Shown in pieces: positions 49,935 through 59,245 of a stretch of 64,000 nt of DNA. The stretch comes from Acetivibrio mesophilus (lineage in GTDB: Bacteria > Bacillota > Clostridia > Acetivibrionales > Acetivibrionaceae): positions 62,001 to 126,000 of the forward strand of contig NZ_RLII01000004.1 of assembly GCF_004102745.1 (NCBI RefSeq), written 5' to 3'. Position numbers and translations under genes: made by a program. The notes beneath the pieces are model-generated. The model was not told the DNA's origin, ran no database searches, and worked only from the letters and a program-made list of their open reading frames with translations. Numbering within the stretch: the first letter of the stretch is position 1; every line of letters starts with the position of its first letter.

Positions 49935-52469
49935 ATGGTTAATAACTTAAAAAGCATTATAGCAAGACAAAAAGAAATCCTCTCAAGTCTTGAAAATGAA
50001 GTTGCCAACATCGAATCCAACGACCTTGTCACAGAAAATGAAAAATTAAAAGCAGAGCTAGAAAAGTATAAATTGAGCCTAAAAGAGGAGGAAAGCACAA
50101 ACGAGAAGCTTTCAAAAGAAAACAAAAATCTAAGAAATATACTATATGAACAGTTCTACAATGAAAAAATTCAAATTCTAAATACCGCAGAAAAAAGAAT
50201 GGATATTTACTATAAGTCACATATAGAAGGAGAAATAAACAGGCTGGCAAGATTTGAAGCATCGGTAAAAAGACGTATTGATGAAATGACAAGGGAGCTT
50301 GAAGCCAGTAGAGTAAGCCTTCAGGATGATATCTTCGTAAGGCTTGATGAGTTAAGAAAACTCCTTAATTTCAAAGTAACCAAGGCCCGTGAAGAAATTA
50401 TGCGACAAACAGGAGCCTTCAGCCAGAATAGAGCTGAAGGAATCGCCAAGCTCAGGCAGGAGCAGGTTACAGAACAGGAAATAAAAGCTCGAGCAAAGCA
50501 GAACAATATTGAATCCCTTATAGGGCTTAATATCATCAATAAGTTGGGTATCTTTTTACTCATTATAGGCGTAATTACAGCATCGCAATTTACATATTTC
50601 AGACTGCCCGATACCTTAAAGAGTGTTTTTACCTTTGCAGTCGGCATTGTGCTGCTCATAGCCGGTGAAATATTGAACCGGAAAAAACCTAATGTCTTTT
50701 CATTGGGCATAACAAGCGGAGGTCTGGCAGTATTGTATGTGGCTCTCTCCATTAGCTACTTTCAGTTTGATATACTGGAAATGTATCCTGCTTTAGGATT
50801 GTGTATTCTTATAACCGCAGGGGCCTTTGTCCTCTCTCAGAGGTACAATTCCCAGACCATATCGGCATTTGCACTGATTGGAGGATACCTTCCTATATTC
50901 TCCATAGCCGGAAGGGATGCAATAGTGTATGGAGCTATGGTTTACTTTGTCATTCTGAACATCTTGGCACTTATAATCTCCGTCAATAAAAAATGGATTG
51001 CAACAGCATATATAGGATTTGTGTTAAATGTTATAGGTTCCATATATATTTCAGTAATAATGTTTGGCGGACTTTTCTCAAAACCACACTTTTCGTCCGA
51101 TTCCATCATAACCATAATGTATATTTTATTCGCCTTTGTAATCTATACTCTCATACCTGTAGCAGGAACCCTCAAGCAAAAACTAAGCTTTAAAAATTCT
51201 GACATTGTGCTGTTGTCGTTAAATACATTTATCAGCAGCCTTCTTCTTTACTGGGCATTTTATGCGTCTAATCTCGAAGACTTTACCGGACTTCTTGCCC
51301 TTACCTTCTCAATTGTTTATTTGGCATTGGGACGGTTTATTGAGAAAAATATGTCAAAGGAAAAGAAAGTTACCACGCTCTTTTATCTCACAGGACTTAC
51401 CTTTGTAGTATTGGTAATACCTTTCCAATTCGGCAAGGTATGGCTGTCTTTAGGTTGGTTGATTGAGGGCATTGCTCTGCTTTCCTATGGCATATACAAA
51501 GAAATAAAAGGCTTTAAAAGAGCCGGAGTTGCAATCTCACTCCTATGCCTATTTACCTTTATATACTCTGATGTACTACTCTACCATGATTCTCTCTTTA
51601 CCTTTAAGTATCTTGCAATAACTTTAGGCAGCATTATCGTCTTAGGGGCCCTCATATACAAAAAGAATCTGGCAAGCACGGCATCACTGCTGTTTAAGTA
51701 TGCCTCATCCATCAATCTGTTGATATTTTTACTATATATAATTAATAACGAACTAAGGCCCTTTTTGTCCCAGTATATTCAAGACACCAAATTTGATTTA
51801 AACTATATGATTGTTTCGGCAATGATTTTGACAAGCTTCCTAACAGCATATACCCTTCCAAGGATAAAGGTGCTGTGTGACAATGTTATGAAGGGCATTT
51901 CCATGACAATTTATGTTCTGGCATTGCTATCCCTCTTTTTCTTGAATTTCACTTCGCCAGTAGAAGGATACATGGTTGAAATGCCTTTGGCCATCAGTAT
52001 TGTTGGAACCTTGGAACTTGCTGTGATAGCTTTTCTGTCTATTCTTGCCGCAAGGGATCTGGTATTGTATTTTGTAATTGAGCATAAACTGGGTATTGAG
52101 TGGTACCCTCTTGTAATATCTCTTTACTTCGTAATAATACTGACACAAAATCTAATAACCCAATACAGACTTGAATTCAACAATGCAGCAATAAGCATTA
52201 TTTATCTTTCTACAGCCCTTGCATGGATAATATTCGGATTTGCTAAAAGATATGTTTTTATCCGTCGTTTCGGTCTTGCACTGTCCATTCTTTCAGTTGC
52301 AAAGCTCTTCATTATTGACCTTGCTTTCTTGACCCAGGGTTATAGGATATTGTCCTACTTTGTGTTTGGTGTAATACTTATTGCAATATCCTTCATATAT
52401 CAGTATTTCAATAAAAAATTAGAAAATTTATGTGAGGTAATGCCCGATGATAAAAAAAGCATTAATTAG
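49935..52469 (+). CDS. DUF2339 polytopic membrane protein
   Basis: An 844-residue protein. Residues 1-150 are charged and helical, with heptad-like patterns (coiled coil), and the rest holds about 22 hydrophobic helices from residue 190 (NIINKLGIFLLIIGVITASQF) to the end. The membrane part matches the DUF2339 family of predicted transporters or scaffolds; its function is not known. The ATG at 49935 has GAAAGGAGGCTG upstream. It overlaps the DUF3999-like gene by 23 bp, so the two are translationally linked, and the pair recurs in other bacteria. Confidence 0.75.
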   Translation: MVNNLKSIIARQKEILSSLENEVANIESNDLVTENEKLKAELEKYKLSLKEEESTNEKLSKENKNLRNILYEQFYNEKIQILNTAEKRMDIYYKSHIEGEINRLARFEASVKRRIDEMTRELEASRVSLQDDIFVRLDELRKLLNFKVTKAREEIMRQTGAFSQNRAEGIAKLRQEQVTEQEIKARAKQNNIESLIGLNIINKLGIFLLIIGVITASQFTYFRLPDTLKSVFTFAVGIVLLIAGEILNRKKPNVFSLGITSGGLAVLYVALSISYFQFDILEMYPALGLCILITAGAFVLSQRYNSQTISAFALIGGYLPIFSIAGRDAIVYGAMVYFVILNILALIISVNKKWIATAYIGFVLNVIGSIYISVIMFGGLFSKPHFSSDSIITIMYILFAFVIYTLIPVAGTLKQKLSFKNSDIVLLSLNTFISSLLLYWAFYASNLEDFTGLLALTFSIVYLALGRFIEKNMSKEKKVTTLFYLTGLTFVVLVIPFQFGKVWLSLGWLIEGIALLSYGIYKEIKGFKRAGVAISLLCLFTFIYSDVLLYHDSLFTFKYLAITLGSIIVLGALIYKKNLASTASLLFKYASSINLLIFLLYIINNELRPFLSQYIQDTKFDLNYMIVSAMILTSFLTAYTLPRIKVLCDNVMKGISMTIYVLALLSLFFLNFTSPVEGYMVEMPLAISIVGTLELAVIAFLSILAARDLVLYFVIEHKLGIEWYPLVISLYFVIILTQNLITQYRLEFNNAAISIIYLSTALAWIIFGFAKRYVFIRRFGLALSILSVAKLFIIDLAFLTQGYRILSYFVFGVILIAISFIYQYFNKKLENLCEVMPDDKKSIN

Positions 52470-53646
52470 CACCGTCTTATTTGCTTTACTTTTTAGCTCA
52501 ACTGTGTATGCCCTCGACTTTTCTTACAGCGCTCGCATTGAAAATATGGGCAGCCAAAAGTACAAGGCGGTTCGGATTACACCAAAAATTTACAATAATA
52601 TCAGTGCAAACATGGCAGATTTGGCTCTCTATGATGAAAACAACGAGCCCATCCCTTATTTTTTAAATAGCTTTACAGAAAGCGAAGTCGAGACAAAAAG
52701 GAGCTATGCAATGAAGCTTATTAACTCCTTTGTGAAAGACGAGTACTATTACTACGACTATACTCTTGAAAGACTGCCGGATGGGGATGTGACAGCAACC
52801 TCCCTTGAGATAAAAACCGATAGGAACGGCTTCGCAAAGAAAGTAGAAATCCTCGGAAGCTATGACAATATCAATTGGGAAAAGGTTCAGGACGATATTT
52901 TGTACAGCGTAGACGGAATCGAGAAACTTGAAATAAACTTTGACAGCGTAAAAAAATACACCCATTACCGTTTTAAAATACCGAACAATCTTGAGAAGAT
53001 TTCCTTTTCTTCGGTGGAATTGAAATACAATATGGTTTCCTACGAAAAAGAATATTTTTCAGAAACTATTATCCCTGAATACAGTGTTGTTGAGCAAGAA
53101 AATGAAACTGTAATAAAAATCAACAATTTCAAAAATTTAAAATTAAGCAGCATTACCTTAAAGACAGACAGCACCTTCAAAAGAAAAGTAACCTTTGATG
53201 GCAGGGCATCCAAAACACTTTACAATCTTAATTTCAATGATACGCAATACACCGATTTGACCCTTCCCATAGAACCTTACAGAGTTGCCTCTGATACTGC
53301 CGAGATAGTAATAGAAAACAAAGATGACAAACCGATAAACATACAGGGAATCGAAGCAAAATATCTGTTTGATGAGTTGGTATTTGAAGGTTCGGGGGCA
53401 AAGGAGTATACTCTTAAGTTTGGTAACAGCGAAATTTCAACCCCAAAAAGCTATGACATCTCAAGCTATAGCGAGTATATTTTAGATGAAGGATATGATG
53501 TTCTAAACATCAAGGAGATTAAAGAGGAGCCCCACCAAGTGCCGGATAACACGCCGGAATACAATTACAAACTGATTTTTAATATTGTTATCTCCGCAGT
53601 TGCTGTGATTATGGCTGTAATAATATTTTTAAAGATAAAAAAGTAG
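52447..53646 (+). CDS. DUF3999-like exported protein with a C-terminal membrane anchor
   Basis: A 399-residue protein. An N-terminal signal peptide (MIKKALISTVLFALLFSSTVYA) is followed by a beta-rich extracytoplasmic region: first part with SARIENMGSQKYKAVRITPKIY and a later discoidin-like FAKKVEILGSYDNINWEKVQ, ending in one transmembrane helix near residue 380 (IVISAVAVIMAVIIFLKIKK). The layout and the preceding DUF2339 gene match DUF3999 proteins. The ribosome-binding site GAGGTAATGCCCG sits in the DUF2339 coding end. Role unknown; a surface partner of the DUF2339 protein is likely. Confidence 0.65.
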   Translation: MIKKALISTVLFALLFSSTVYALDFSYSARIENMGSQKYKAVRITPKIYNNISANMADLALYDENNEPIPYFLNSFTESEVETKRSYAMKLINSFVKDEYYYYDYTLERLPDGDVTATSLEIKTDRNGFAKKVEILGSYDNINWEKVQDDILYSVDGIEKLEINFDSVKKYTHYRFKIPNNLEKISFSSVELKYNMVSYEKEYFSETIIPEYSVVEQENETVIKINNFKNLKLSSITLKTDSTFKRKVTFDGRASKTLYNLNFNDTQYTDLTLPIEPYRVASDTAEIVIENKDDKPINIQGIEAKYLFDELVFEGSGAKEYTLKFGNSEISTPKSYDISSYSEYILDEGYDVLNIKEIKEEPHQVPDNTPEYNYKLIFNIVISAVAVIMAVIIFLKIKK

Positions 53647-53727
53647 CTTACATAAGTTGACTGCTTTGTGTTTTTAAACTCATATTTTTGTGTTAAAATA
53701 CTGATATATTATTTATCAGGAGGTTCA

Positions 53728-54618
53728 ATGTACATGAGTAATACAGAAAATACACATATAAATTTGGAAAGCAATAGGTTAAGTATTCAAATCGCCCATC
53801 CGGGTTCGGTATATAACGGTTCCCGTTTTGATTGGACCGGTTTTATCACCAAAATAGTGTTAGACAACAAATACTCCTTTTGTGTACCGGAATCCGAGAT
53901 CCCCGGCCAAGGTTCCGGTGGCTTCGGATTATGCAATGAATTTGGAATAAGTACTCCCATAGGATACGACGAGATAAAGCCACAAGAAAAGTTTCCAAAG
54001 CTCGGAACCGGTCTTTTGACCCGTCCGGATGAGTCGGACTACTTCTTCTTTGACAAATATGAAGTTGATCCTTTCCCCGTTAGGATTTCAAAGGATTTTG
54101 ATACAGTGGTATTCAATGTAGAACCTGTAGATTGCAATGGGTACGCCGTCAAAATGACTAAGACTATCTCTGTAAAAGACAACGTACTGACCATAGATTA
54201 TCGTCTAGAAAACGTAGGAAGTAAGCCCATAAAAACCGAGGAGTACTGTCATAATTTCTTTTCCGTAAACAACAACAGAATAGGAAGCGGATATGTTCTG
54301 AAATTCCCCTATGATGTCAATCCAAAGGAAACTCCTGATGTCATGACCATTAAGGGCAATGAAATTCGCTGGAACAGCGTGCCCAAAGAGGATTTTTACT
54401 GTCAGACAGAGGGCTTTAAAGCTGTACAGCAGCATTATTGGGAACTGTTGTATGAGCCTGAAAGGACAGGTATCAGGGAATACAGTGAATTTGAGATTTC
54501 TAAAGTCGCTGTATGGGGTACTACCCATGTTGTAAGTCCGGAAGTATTTATAAATGTGGATATTGCTCCGGGTGCAACCCAGGAGTGGAGAAGAAAGTAT
54601 GAGTTTTTTACTTTCTGA
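53728..54618 (+). CDS. Mutarotase-like (aldose-epimerase fold) protein, unknown substrate
   Basis: A 296-residue protein rich in beta structure. It opens INLESNRLSIQIAHPGSVYNGSRFDWTGFI and has CHNFFSVNNNRIGSG and DYRLENVGSKPIKTEEYCHNF mid-protein, which fit the galactose-mutarotase superfamily, though the catalytic His/Glu pair cannot be assigned with certainty. No signal peptide is visible from the start used. The ATG at 53728 has AGGAGG 4 nt upstream; the ATG at 53734 (10 nt) is an alternative. It follows the DUF3999-like gene by 81 bp with its own promoter-like TTTGTG/TAAAAT region. Confidence 0.5.
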   Translation: MYMSNTENTHINLESNRLSIQIAHPGSVYNGSRFDWTGFITKIVLDNKYSFCVPESEIPGQGSGGFGLCNEFGISTPIGYDEIKPQEKFPKLGTGLLTRPDESDYFFFDKYEVDPFPVRISKDFDTVVFNVEPVDCNGYAVKMTKTISVKDNVLTIDYRLENVGSKPIKTEEYCHNFFSVNNNRIGSGYVLKFPYDVNPKETPDVMTIKGNEIRWNSVPKEDFYCQTEGFKAVQQHYWELLYEPERTGIREYSEFEISKVAVWGTTHVVSPEVFINVDIAPGATQEWRRKYEFFTF

Positions 54619-54650
54619 GTTTAATTATGAATTTAATTGGATTTTGCCCA

Positions 54651-54692
54651 CTAAAAAAAGCGAGTTGAGCTCAAAGCTTCCTCGCTTTTTTA
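54651..54692. terminator. Bidirectional terminator between the mutarotase-like gene and glnS
   Basis: AAAAAGCGAG and CTCGCTTTTTT form a 9-bp stem with an internal loop of about 17 nt that itself contains GAGCTC. T- or A-runs flank both sides. Confidence 0.8.
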
Positions 54693-54705
54693 TTCTTAAC
54701 AACCT

Positions 54706-56436
54706 TTATCCTTTATCTGCTATCTTAGCCCAAGTATCCTTAAGCGATACTGTTCTGTTAAATACCAGTGAGTCCGCCTTAGAATCCTCGGAATCAACAC
54801 AAAAATATCCCAAACGGAGGAACTGGAACATATCTCCCGGTTTTGCATTGGCGAGTCCCGGTTCTAACTTGCATGAATGCAATATTTCCAGAGAATTAGG
54901 ATTTAACTGATCAATAAAGTCGATGTTTTCATCGGCACCGGGATTTGGAACATTAAACAAATGGTCATACAAACGTACCTCGGCATCAATGGCATGGGCT
55001 TCCGAAACCCAGTGAATGGTACCCTTCACTTTGCGCCCATCGGGAGCATTTCCTCCTCGGGATTCAGTATCATAGGTGCAATGTACTTCTATTATTTCTC
55101 CGGTTTTATCATCCTTTACAACATCTACGCATTTTACTATATAGGCACCTTTGAGTCGAACCTCCTGTCCAGGGGCTAGACGGAAATATTTCTTTGGAGG
55201 ATTCTCACAGAAATCATCCTTCTCAATATAAAGAACCCGCGAAAAAGGCACTTTTCTTGTTCCCGAATCCGGATCCTCGGGATTGTTCTGAACCTCAAAC
55301 TCCTCAACTACTCCCTCAGGATAGTTGTCGATAACAAGCTTAAGAGGCCTCAATACCGCCATTGCCCTTGTAGCCTTTTGATTAAGCTCTTCTCTGATAC
55401 AGTGCTCAAGAAGCGATATATCAACGGTACTATTGCTCTTGGCAACCCCTATACGGGAGCAAAAGTCCCTAATAGATGAAGGGGTATATCCACGCCTTCT
55501 TAATCCTGATATAGTAGGCATCCTAGGATCATCCCATCCCCTCACATACCCTTCCTGCACAAGCTTTAATAGCTTTCGTTTGCTCATTACAGTATAGTTT
55601 AAATTCAAACGGGCAAACTCAATCTGACGGGTCTTGCACTCCATATCAAGGGTATCTATAAACCAGTTGTATAAAGGCCTATGGTCCTCAAACTCTAGGG
55701 TACAGATAGAATGAGTTATTCCCTCAAGAGAGTCGGATATAGGATGAGCAAAATCATACATCGGATAAATGCACCACTTGTCACCGGACCTATGATGATT
55801 TGCCTTCATAATTCTATAGATTACCGGATCTCTCATATTGAGATTGGGAGAAGCCATATCTATTTTTGCTCTCAGCACTCTAGAACCGTCCTCAAATTCT
55901 CCATTTTTCATTCTCAAAAACAAATCCAGATTCTCTTCAACACTCCTGTTACGATAAGGACTTTCCTTACCGGGCTCGGTTAAAGTTCCTCTGTATTTCC
56001 TTATCTCTTCAGCACTCAAATCGCAAACATAAGCCTTTCCCATTTCAATCAGACGGATTGCGTAATCATACAACTTGTCAAAATAATCGGATGCATAGAA
56101 CAATCTATCATCCCAGTCAAATCCCAGCCATTTGACATCGGCTTGGATGGATTCAACATATTCAGTGTCTTCCTTCGAAGGATTGGTATCGTCAAATCTC
56201 AGATTGCACAGGCCACCGTTCTGATCTGCAATTCCAAAATTAAGACAAATTGATTTCGCATGTCCTATATGAAGGTAACCGTTCGGTTCTGGTGGAAACC
56301 TTGTATGCACTTTTCTGCCGAATCTATTCGTTTCATTATCCTCGTTAATAATATCCTGAATAAAGTTTGAATATATTTTTTCAACCTCTTCTGTTGAATT
56401 TAATTCATTTACCTTGCCTTCAACTTGAGCGTCCAT
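54706..56436 (-). CDS. glnS: Glutaminyl-tRNA synthetase
   Basis: A 576-residue class I aminoacyl-tRNA synthetase. It has the HIGH signature in [18 protein letters not shown], the [19 protein letters not shown] region, [21 protein letters not shown]-type anticodon-approach residues ([18 protein letters not shown]) and the KMSKS-equivalent VMSKRKL. The C-terminal part is the anticodon-binding domain. It charges tRNA-Gln directly. The ATG at 56436 is behind AGGAGGAACAAAG. Many clostridia rely on GatCAB instead; a GlnRS like this is generally taken as horizontally acquired. Confidence 0.95.
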   Translation of the reverse strand: MDAQVEGKVNELNSTEEVEKIYSNFIQDIINEDNETNRFGRKVHTRFPPEPNGYLHIGHAKSICLNFGIADQNGGLCNLRFDDTNPSKEDTEYVESIQADVKWLGFDWDDRLFYASDYFDKLYDYAIRLIEMGKAYVCDLSAEEIRKYRGTLTEPGKESPYRNRSVEENLDLFLRMKNGEFEDGSRVLRAKIDMASPNLNMRDPVIYRIMKANHHRSGDKWCIYPMYDFAHPISDSLEGITHSICTLEFEDHRPLYNWFIDTLDMECKTRQIEFARLNLNYTVMSKRKLLKLVQEGYVRGWDDPRMPTISGLRRRGYTPSSIRDFCSRIGVAKSNSTVDISLLEHCIREELNQKATRAMAVLRPLKLVIDNYPEGVVEEFEVQNNPEDPDSGTRKVPFSRVLYIEKDDFCENPPKKYFRLAPGQEVRLKGAYIVKCVDVVKDDKTGEIIEVHCTYDTESRGGNAPDGRKVKGTIHWVSEAHAIDAEVRLYDHLFNVPNPGADENIDFIDQLNPNSLEILHSCKLEPGLANAKPGDMFQFLRLGYFCVDSEDSKADSLVFNRTVSLKDTWAKIADKG

Positions 56437-56457
56437 TACTTTGTTCCTCCTTGTCAA

Positions 56458-56833
56458 TTTTAAATGCGCACATATGACTTTATGTAATAAATGTTTATAA
56501 ATAATAATATAATCTATTTATAAGTATATTATTATATTATATAACATAATGGAATTGATTCAACATGTTTTTTTCTCTACTATAATACAATTCATCAAAT
56601 CCCATCCTGTGATCATAAATAATGAATTCTTTTTTCGCAACATATATATTTTAAATTATGCAATCCTTTTTAGCAATATCAATTGTACAACATTAATCAG
56701 CAAACCAACACATCTAAAACTATAAATTCAAAATCTAATAATATTCTTCATCAAAATTAATTATTCCCAAGGATTAAAACCGTCAAACTACACAAAATAA
56801 TAACAAACTCAATAACTCATGGAGGTCATTTTT
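56458..56833. other. A/T-rich gap between glnS and the 55-residue gene
   Basis: Very A/T-rich. I see no ORF that looks coding, no strong hairpin and no clear promoter pair. The glnS promoter must be in the left half on the minus strand. Confidence 0.35.
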
Positions 56834-57001
56834 ATGAAAATTCGTGAAGGAATGATACCAGCAATTCTGGGAACTGTAGTTACAGCAACAGGATTATCAC
56901 TAAAACCGCTTTCATCTAAAGTTTCATGGGGCATAACCGGTTTTGGGCTAGCCCATATTGTCCTCGGCACAATTGACCTTATAGAACACCGTAAAGCATA
57001 A
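56834..57001 (+). CDS. Small membrane protein, 55 residues, unknown
   Basis: A protein reading MKIREGMIPAILGTVVTATG, with two hydrophobic stretches (residues 7-22 and 30-46) separated by a short polar loop, and a basic tail. The ribosome-binding site GGAGG lies 8 nt upstream of the ATG. It lies alone between glnS and ddh and is followed directly by a dispersed repeat copy. Function unknown. Confidence 0.55.
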   Translation: MKIREGMIPAILGTVVTATGLSLKPLSSKVSWGITGFGLAHIVLGTIDLIEHRKA

Positions 57002-57021
57002 TTTAAAGAGTCAAAATAAAA

Positions 57022-57080
57022 GCCCGGGACATCGAGTCCCTTCGCTTTTGCCTCTTTCATTTCATTCCAAGAGGCCAAAA
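57022..57080 (+). repeat. Dispersed two-hairpin repeat, best copy
   Basis: Reads GCCCGGGACATCGAGTCCC, then TTCGCTTTT and GCCTCTT-TCATTTCATTCC-AAGAGGC. The first hairpin is GGGAC-atcga-GTCCC and the second GCCTCTT/AAGAGGC with a 12-nt loop; both are perfect. It lies between the 55-residue gene and the ddh terminator. Confidence 0.85.
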
Positions 57081-57082
57081 TA

Positions 57083-57117
57083 CAAATAGACAGGGAAGTG
57101 TTCACATCCCTGTCTAT
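57083..57117. terminator. Terminator of ddh and the 55-residue gene
   Basis: ATAGACAGGGA (57086-57096) and TCCCTGTCTAT (57107-57117) form a perfect 11-bp stem with a 10-nt loop. It lies 12 bp after the ddh stop on the minus strand and after the plus-strand gene on the other. Confidence 0.82.
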
Positions 57118-57128
57118 CCCTATTATTT

Positions 57129-58118
57129 TTATAATAAACCCTTCCTGAGCTCTTCAGCAGATTTTGGTGAAAGATATGCTGGCGGAATATCAAAAACGGT
57201 TTTCGCTCCACAAACACCTTCCTTGTTTAGTCTGTAAGCAGCCCTGGCATATGCAATCAAAGTATTGGCTGTAAAATCCGGATTGGAACCCAATTTCAAA
57301 CTATATTCTATAGTATGGTTATTTTCATTATTGACACCTGTCTTGCCCGTTCTTATTGAAAATCCTCCATGGGGAATTCCGCTATGTTTTTCTTTTAATT
57401 CTTCTTCCGTGATAAAATGCACAATTGTATTATAATCTGCAAAATAGTCCGGCATGGTTTTAATTTCTCTTTCAATTCTTTCTTTATCTGCCCCTTCTTC
57501 TGCCACTACAAAACATTCCCTGATATGCTTTTCCCTCGTTGTAAGTTCAGGGTTTCCTCCCTTTCTTACCAATTCAATAGCACTTTCAACCGGGATGGTA
57601 TACTGTCTTGCATCCAACACACCCTTAACTCTTCTAATGGCATCGGAATGGCCCTGGCTTACACCCTTACCCCAAAAAGTATAGGTTCTTCCTTCAGGCA
57701 GGATAACCTCTCCAAACAAGCGGCTCAATGAGAACATTCCCGGGTCCCATCCGCAAGCTATAATAGCAACCTTCTTTGACTGTTTTGCCTTCACATCCAC
57801 AGATTCGAAATATTCCTGGACTTTATTATGGGTATCAAATCCATCCACCAAATTAAACATCTCCGCAAATTCCGGTCCCTGCACCGGCAAATCCGACATA
57901 CTTCCGCCACAAAGCAACATAACATCTATTTTATCCGTCATATTTTTTGCACTATCAATAGAATACACGTTCACACCTTCAGTCAATGCCTTTATTGAAT
58001 CCGGGTTCCTTCTTGTAAAAATGCCTACTAACTCCATATCCTTATTCTGTATTATTCCTAGCTCGGCACTCTTGCCTAAATTGCCGTATCCCACAATACC
58101 TATTTTTATCTTTTCCAA
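57129..58118 (-). CDS. ddh: meso-Diaminopimelate dehydrogenase
   Basis: A 329-residue NADPH-dependent enzyme that makes meso-DAP from tetrahydrodipicolinate in one step. The N-terminal dinucleotide site is KIGIVGYGNLGKSAELGI; DVMLLCGGSMSDLPVQGPEF, FDTHNKVQEYF, ACGWDPGMFSLSRLFGE and FWGKGVSQGHSDAIRRVKGV (substrate site) follow and are characteristic. Product feeds lysine and peptidoglycan. The start is probably TTG at 58118, with GGAGGAGTTAC upstream; the frame opens at 58136. Monocistronic. Confidence 0.95.
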   Translation of the reverse strand: MEKIKIGIVGYGNLGKSAELGIIQNKDMELVGIFTRRNPDSIKALTEGVNVYSIDSAKNMTDKIDVMLLCGGSMSDLPVQGPEFAEMFNLVDGFDTHNKVQEYFESVDVKAKQSKKVAIIACGWDPGMFSLSRLFGEVILPEGRTYTFWGKGVSQGHSDAIRRVKGVLDARQYTIPVESAIELVRKGGNPELTTREKHIRECFVVAEEGADKERIEREIKTMPDYFADYNTIVHFITEEELKEKHSGIPHGGFSIRTGKTGVNNENNHTIEYSLKLGSNPDFTANTLIAYARAAYRLNKEGVCGAKTVFDIPPAYLSPKSAEELRKGLL

Positions 58119-58248
58119 AGTAACTCCTCCATTCATCCAATCAGTATCTCATAAAACTATTGTGTTATGTATTTTATCACATTATAGTTAATTCTACATC
58201 GGGAGAATAAAGATTTTATATATTTTTTTATTGAATTTATAAACTATA

Positions 58249-58270
58249 AAGGAAGCCAGACGGCTTCCTC
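58249..58270 (-). terminator. Hairpin after the first spore-surface-like gene
   Basis: AGGAAGCC and GGCTTCCT (58250-58257 with 58262-58269) form a perfect 8-bp stem with a 4-nt loop. The minus-strand tail is TTATAG, so T-run support is weak. Confidence 0.6.
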
Positions 58271-58288
58271 ATTTCGTCATAAAAATCT

Positions 58289-59080
58289 CTATTCATCACA
58301 TGTTGAAATCTTCTTATGATCACTTATTTCCTTCCCCGGTATATTAACTTGCTGCTTTTGCAAAAGCTTCAACCTTACAAATATGACCATCTTTTCAATA
58401 ATTTTATCGAAGATGAATTCTTCCTTGCCATCACACCCGAGGCCTTTAGGATCTTTCAAAATATCATCTTCAAAGATTTTTACTTCTTCGAGTTCGCAAA
58501 ATACCTTTTCATTGAAGCACTCAGAGTGCACAAAGCCCATCTCACAGGGATCACTGCCGATAATTTCCTGTCCGCAAAAGTCTTTACCTTTTATATTGTC
58601 AGTAAATGAAGCAATTTCTTTTGCAGGACCTGTCTGGCAGATTACCGGAGGAACATCGAATTTGACCTTAGTTACGCAGCTAAACGGAACCTTTACAGTT
58701 GTATGTTTTATCTTCCCACTTATTCCACCTTTGCATTCATTAACGCAGTCAGCAGTGGCATATTCAATATTTTTTCTAACGTATCCGCTAAGAAACAGTT
58801 TGCCGGTTTTCTTTGATTTGCTTTCATAATCGAATCCTGTGTCAATTAGTTTACACTGATTAATAAACAGGTTCTTTTTGATTCTTTTGATTTCCAAAGC
58901 AGGCTCTTCCAACTGAATAACCGACTCCACATCAATCTGTATAACGGGTTCGGCAAGAACTACAGGTATTTTTCCAACAAATGGTCCGTAAAACCCTTTT
59001 GGAGTCAAAAATTCGTTTGAGCATTCAGTAAGAGTTTCCGATTTAATTACTCCAGCTTTACAAGTGTACTCTTTATCCAT
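58289..59080 (-). CDS. Spore-surface-like protein (CsxC-type family), paralog 1
   Basis: A 263-residue protein with no signal peptide. The core (about 25-150) reads KIPVVLAEPVIQIDVESVIQ, then KRIKKNLFINQCKLI and GKLFLSGYVRKNIEYATADC, with conserved Cys at intervals and TTVKVPFSCVTKVKF. This pattern is shared with clostridial exosporium proteins of the CsxC kind; I recall the motif but cannot verify it here. A helical region with charged residues follows. The paralog at 59241-59951 has the same core. No spore gene is adjacent, so spore location is inference. Confidence 0.5.
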   Translation of the reverse strand: MDKEYTCKAGVIKSETLTECSNEFLTPKGFYGPFVGKIPVVLAEPVIQIDVESVIQLEEPALEIKRIKKNLFINQCKLIDTGFDYESKSKKTGKLFLSGYVRKNIEYATADCVNECKGGISGKIKHTTVKVPFSCVTKVKFDVPPVICQTGPAKEIASFTDNIKGKDFCGQEIIGSDPCEMGFVHSECFNEKVFCELEEVKIFEDDILKDPKGLGCDGKEEFIFDKIIEKMVIFVRLKLLQKQQVNIPGKEISDHKKISTCDE

Positions 59081-59213
59081 TTTGCAACCTCCTGAATATA
59101 AATAGGTTTAAGTGATATTTTTATATCACTTACTAATAATATATGAAAGAGCACACTAATATGTGTTATGTAAACCACGCTGCTGCTACTGCTAAATTTA
59201 ATTATGTCATAGA

Positions 59214-59245
59214 TTTATAGCATGTCATTTTTATAGCATGTCATT
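59214..59245. repeat. 16-bp tandem duplication near the end of paralog 2
   Basis: TTTATAGCATGTCATT occurs twice in a row (59214-59229 and 59230-59245). The right copy overlaps the stop codon of the gene at 59241. A weaker TTATGTCAT precedes it at 59202. Confidence 0.7.

Noticed and set aside
49784-50125. A 113-residue minus-strand ORF at the start of the DUF2339 gene
   Set aside because: It is Phe/Ser-rich and antisense to a Lys/Glu-rich coiled coil, a typical shadow.
56809-57105. A 98-residue minus-strand ORF covering the 55-residue gene and the dispersed repeat
   Set aside because: It is the mirror of the plus-strand gene plus the repeat; the part reading WNEMKEAKAKGLDVPGF is just the repeat translated. 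No ribosome-binding site.
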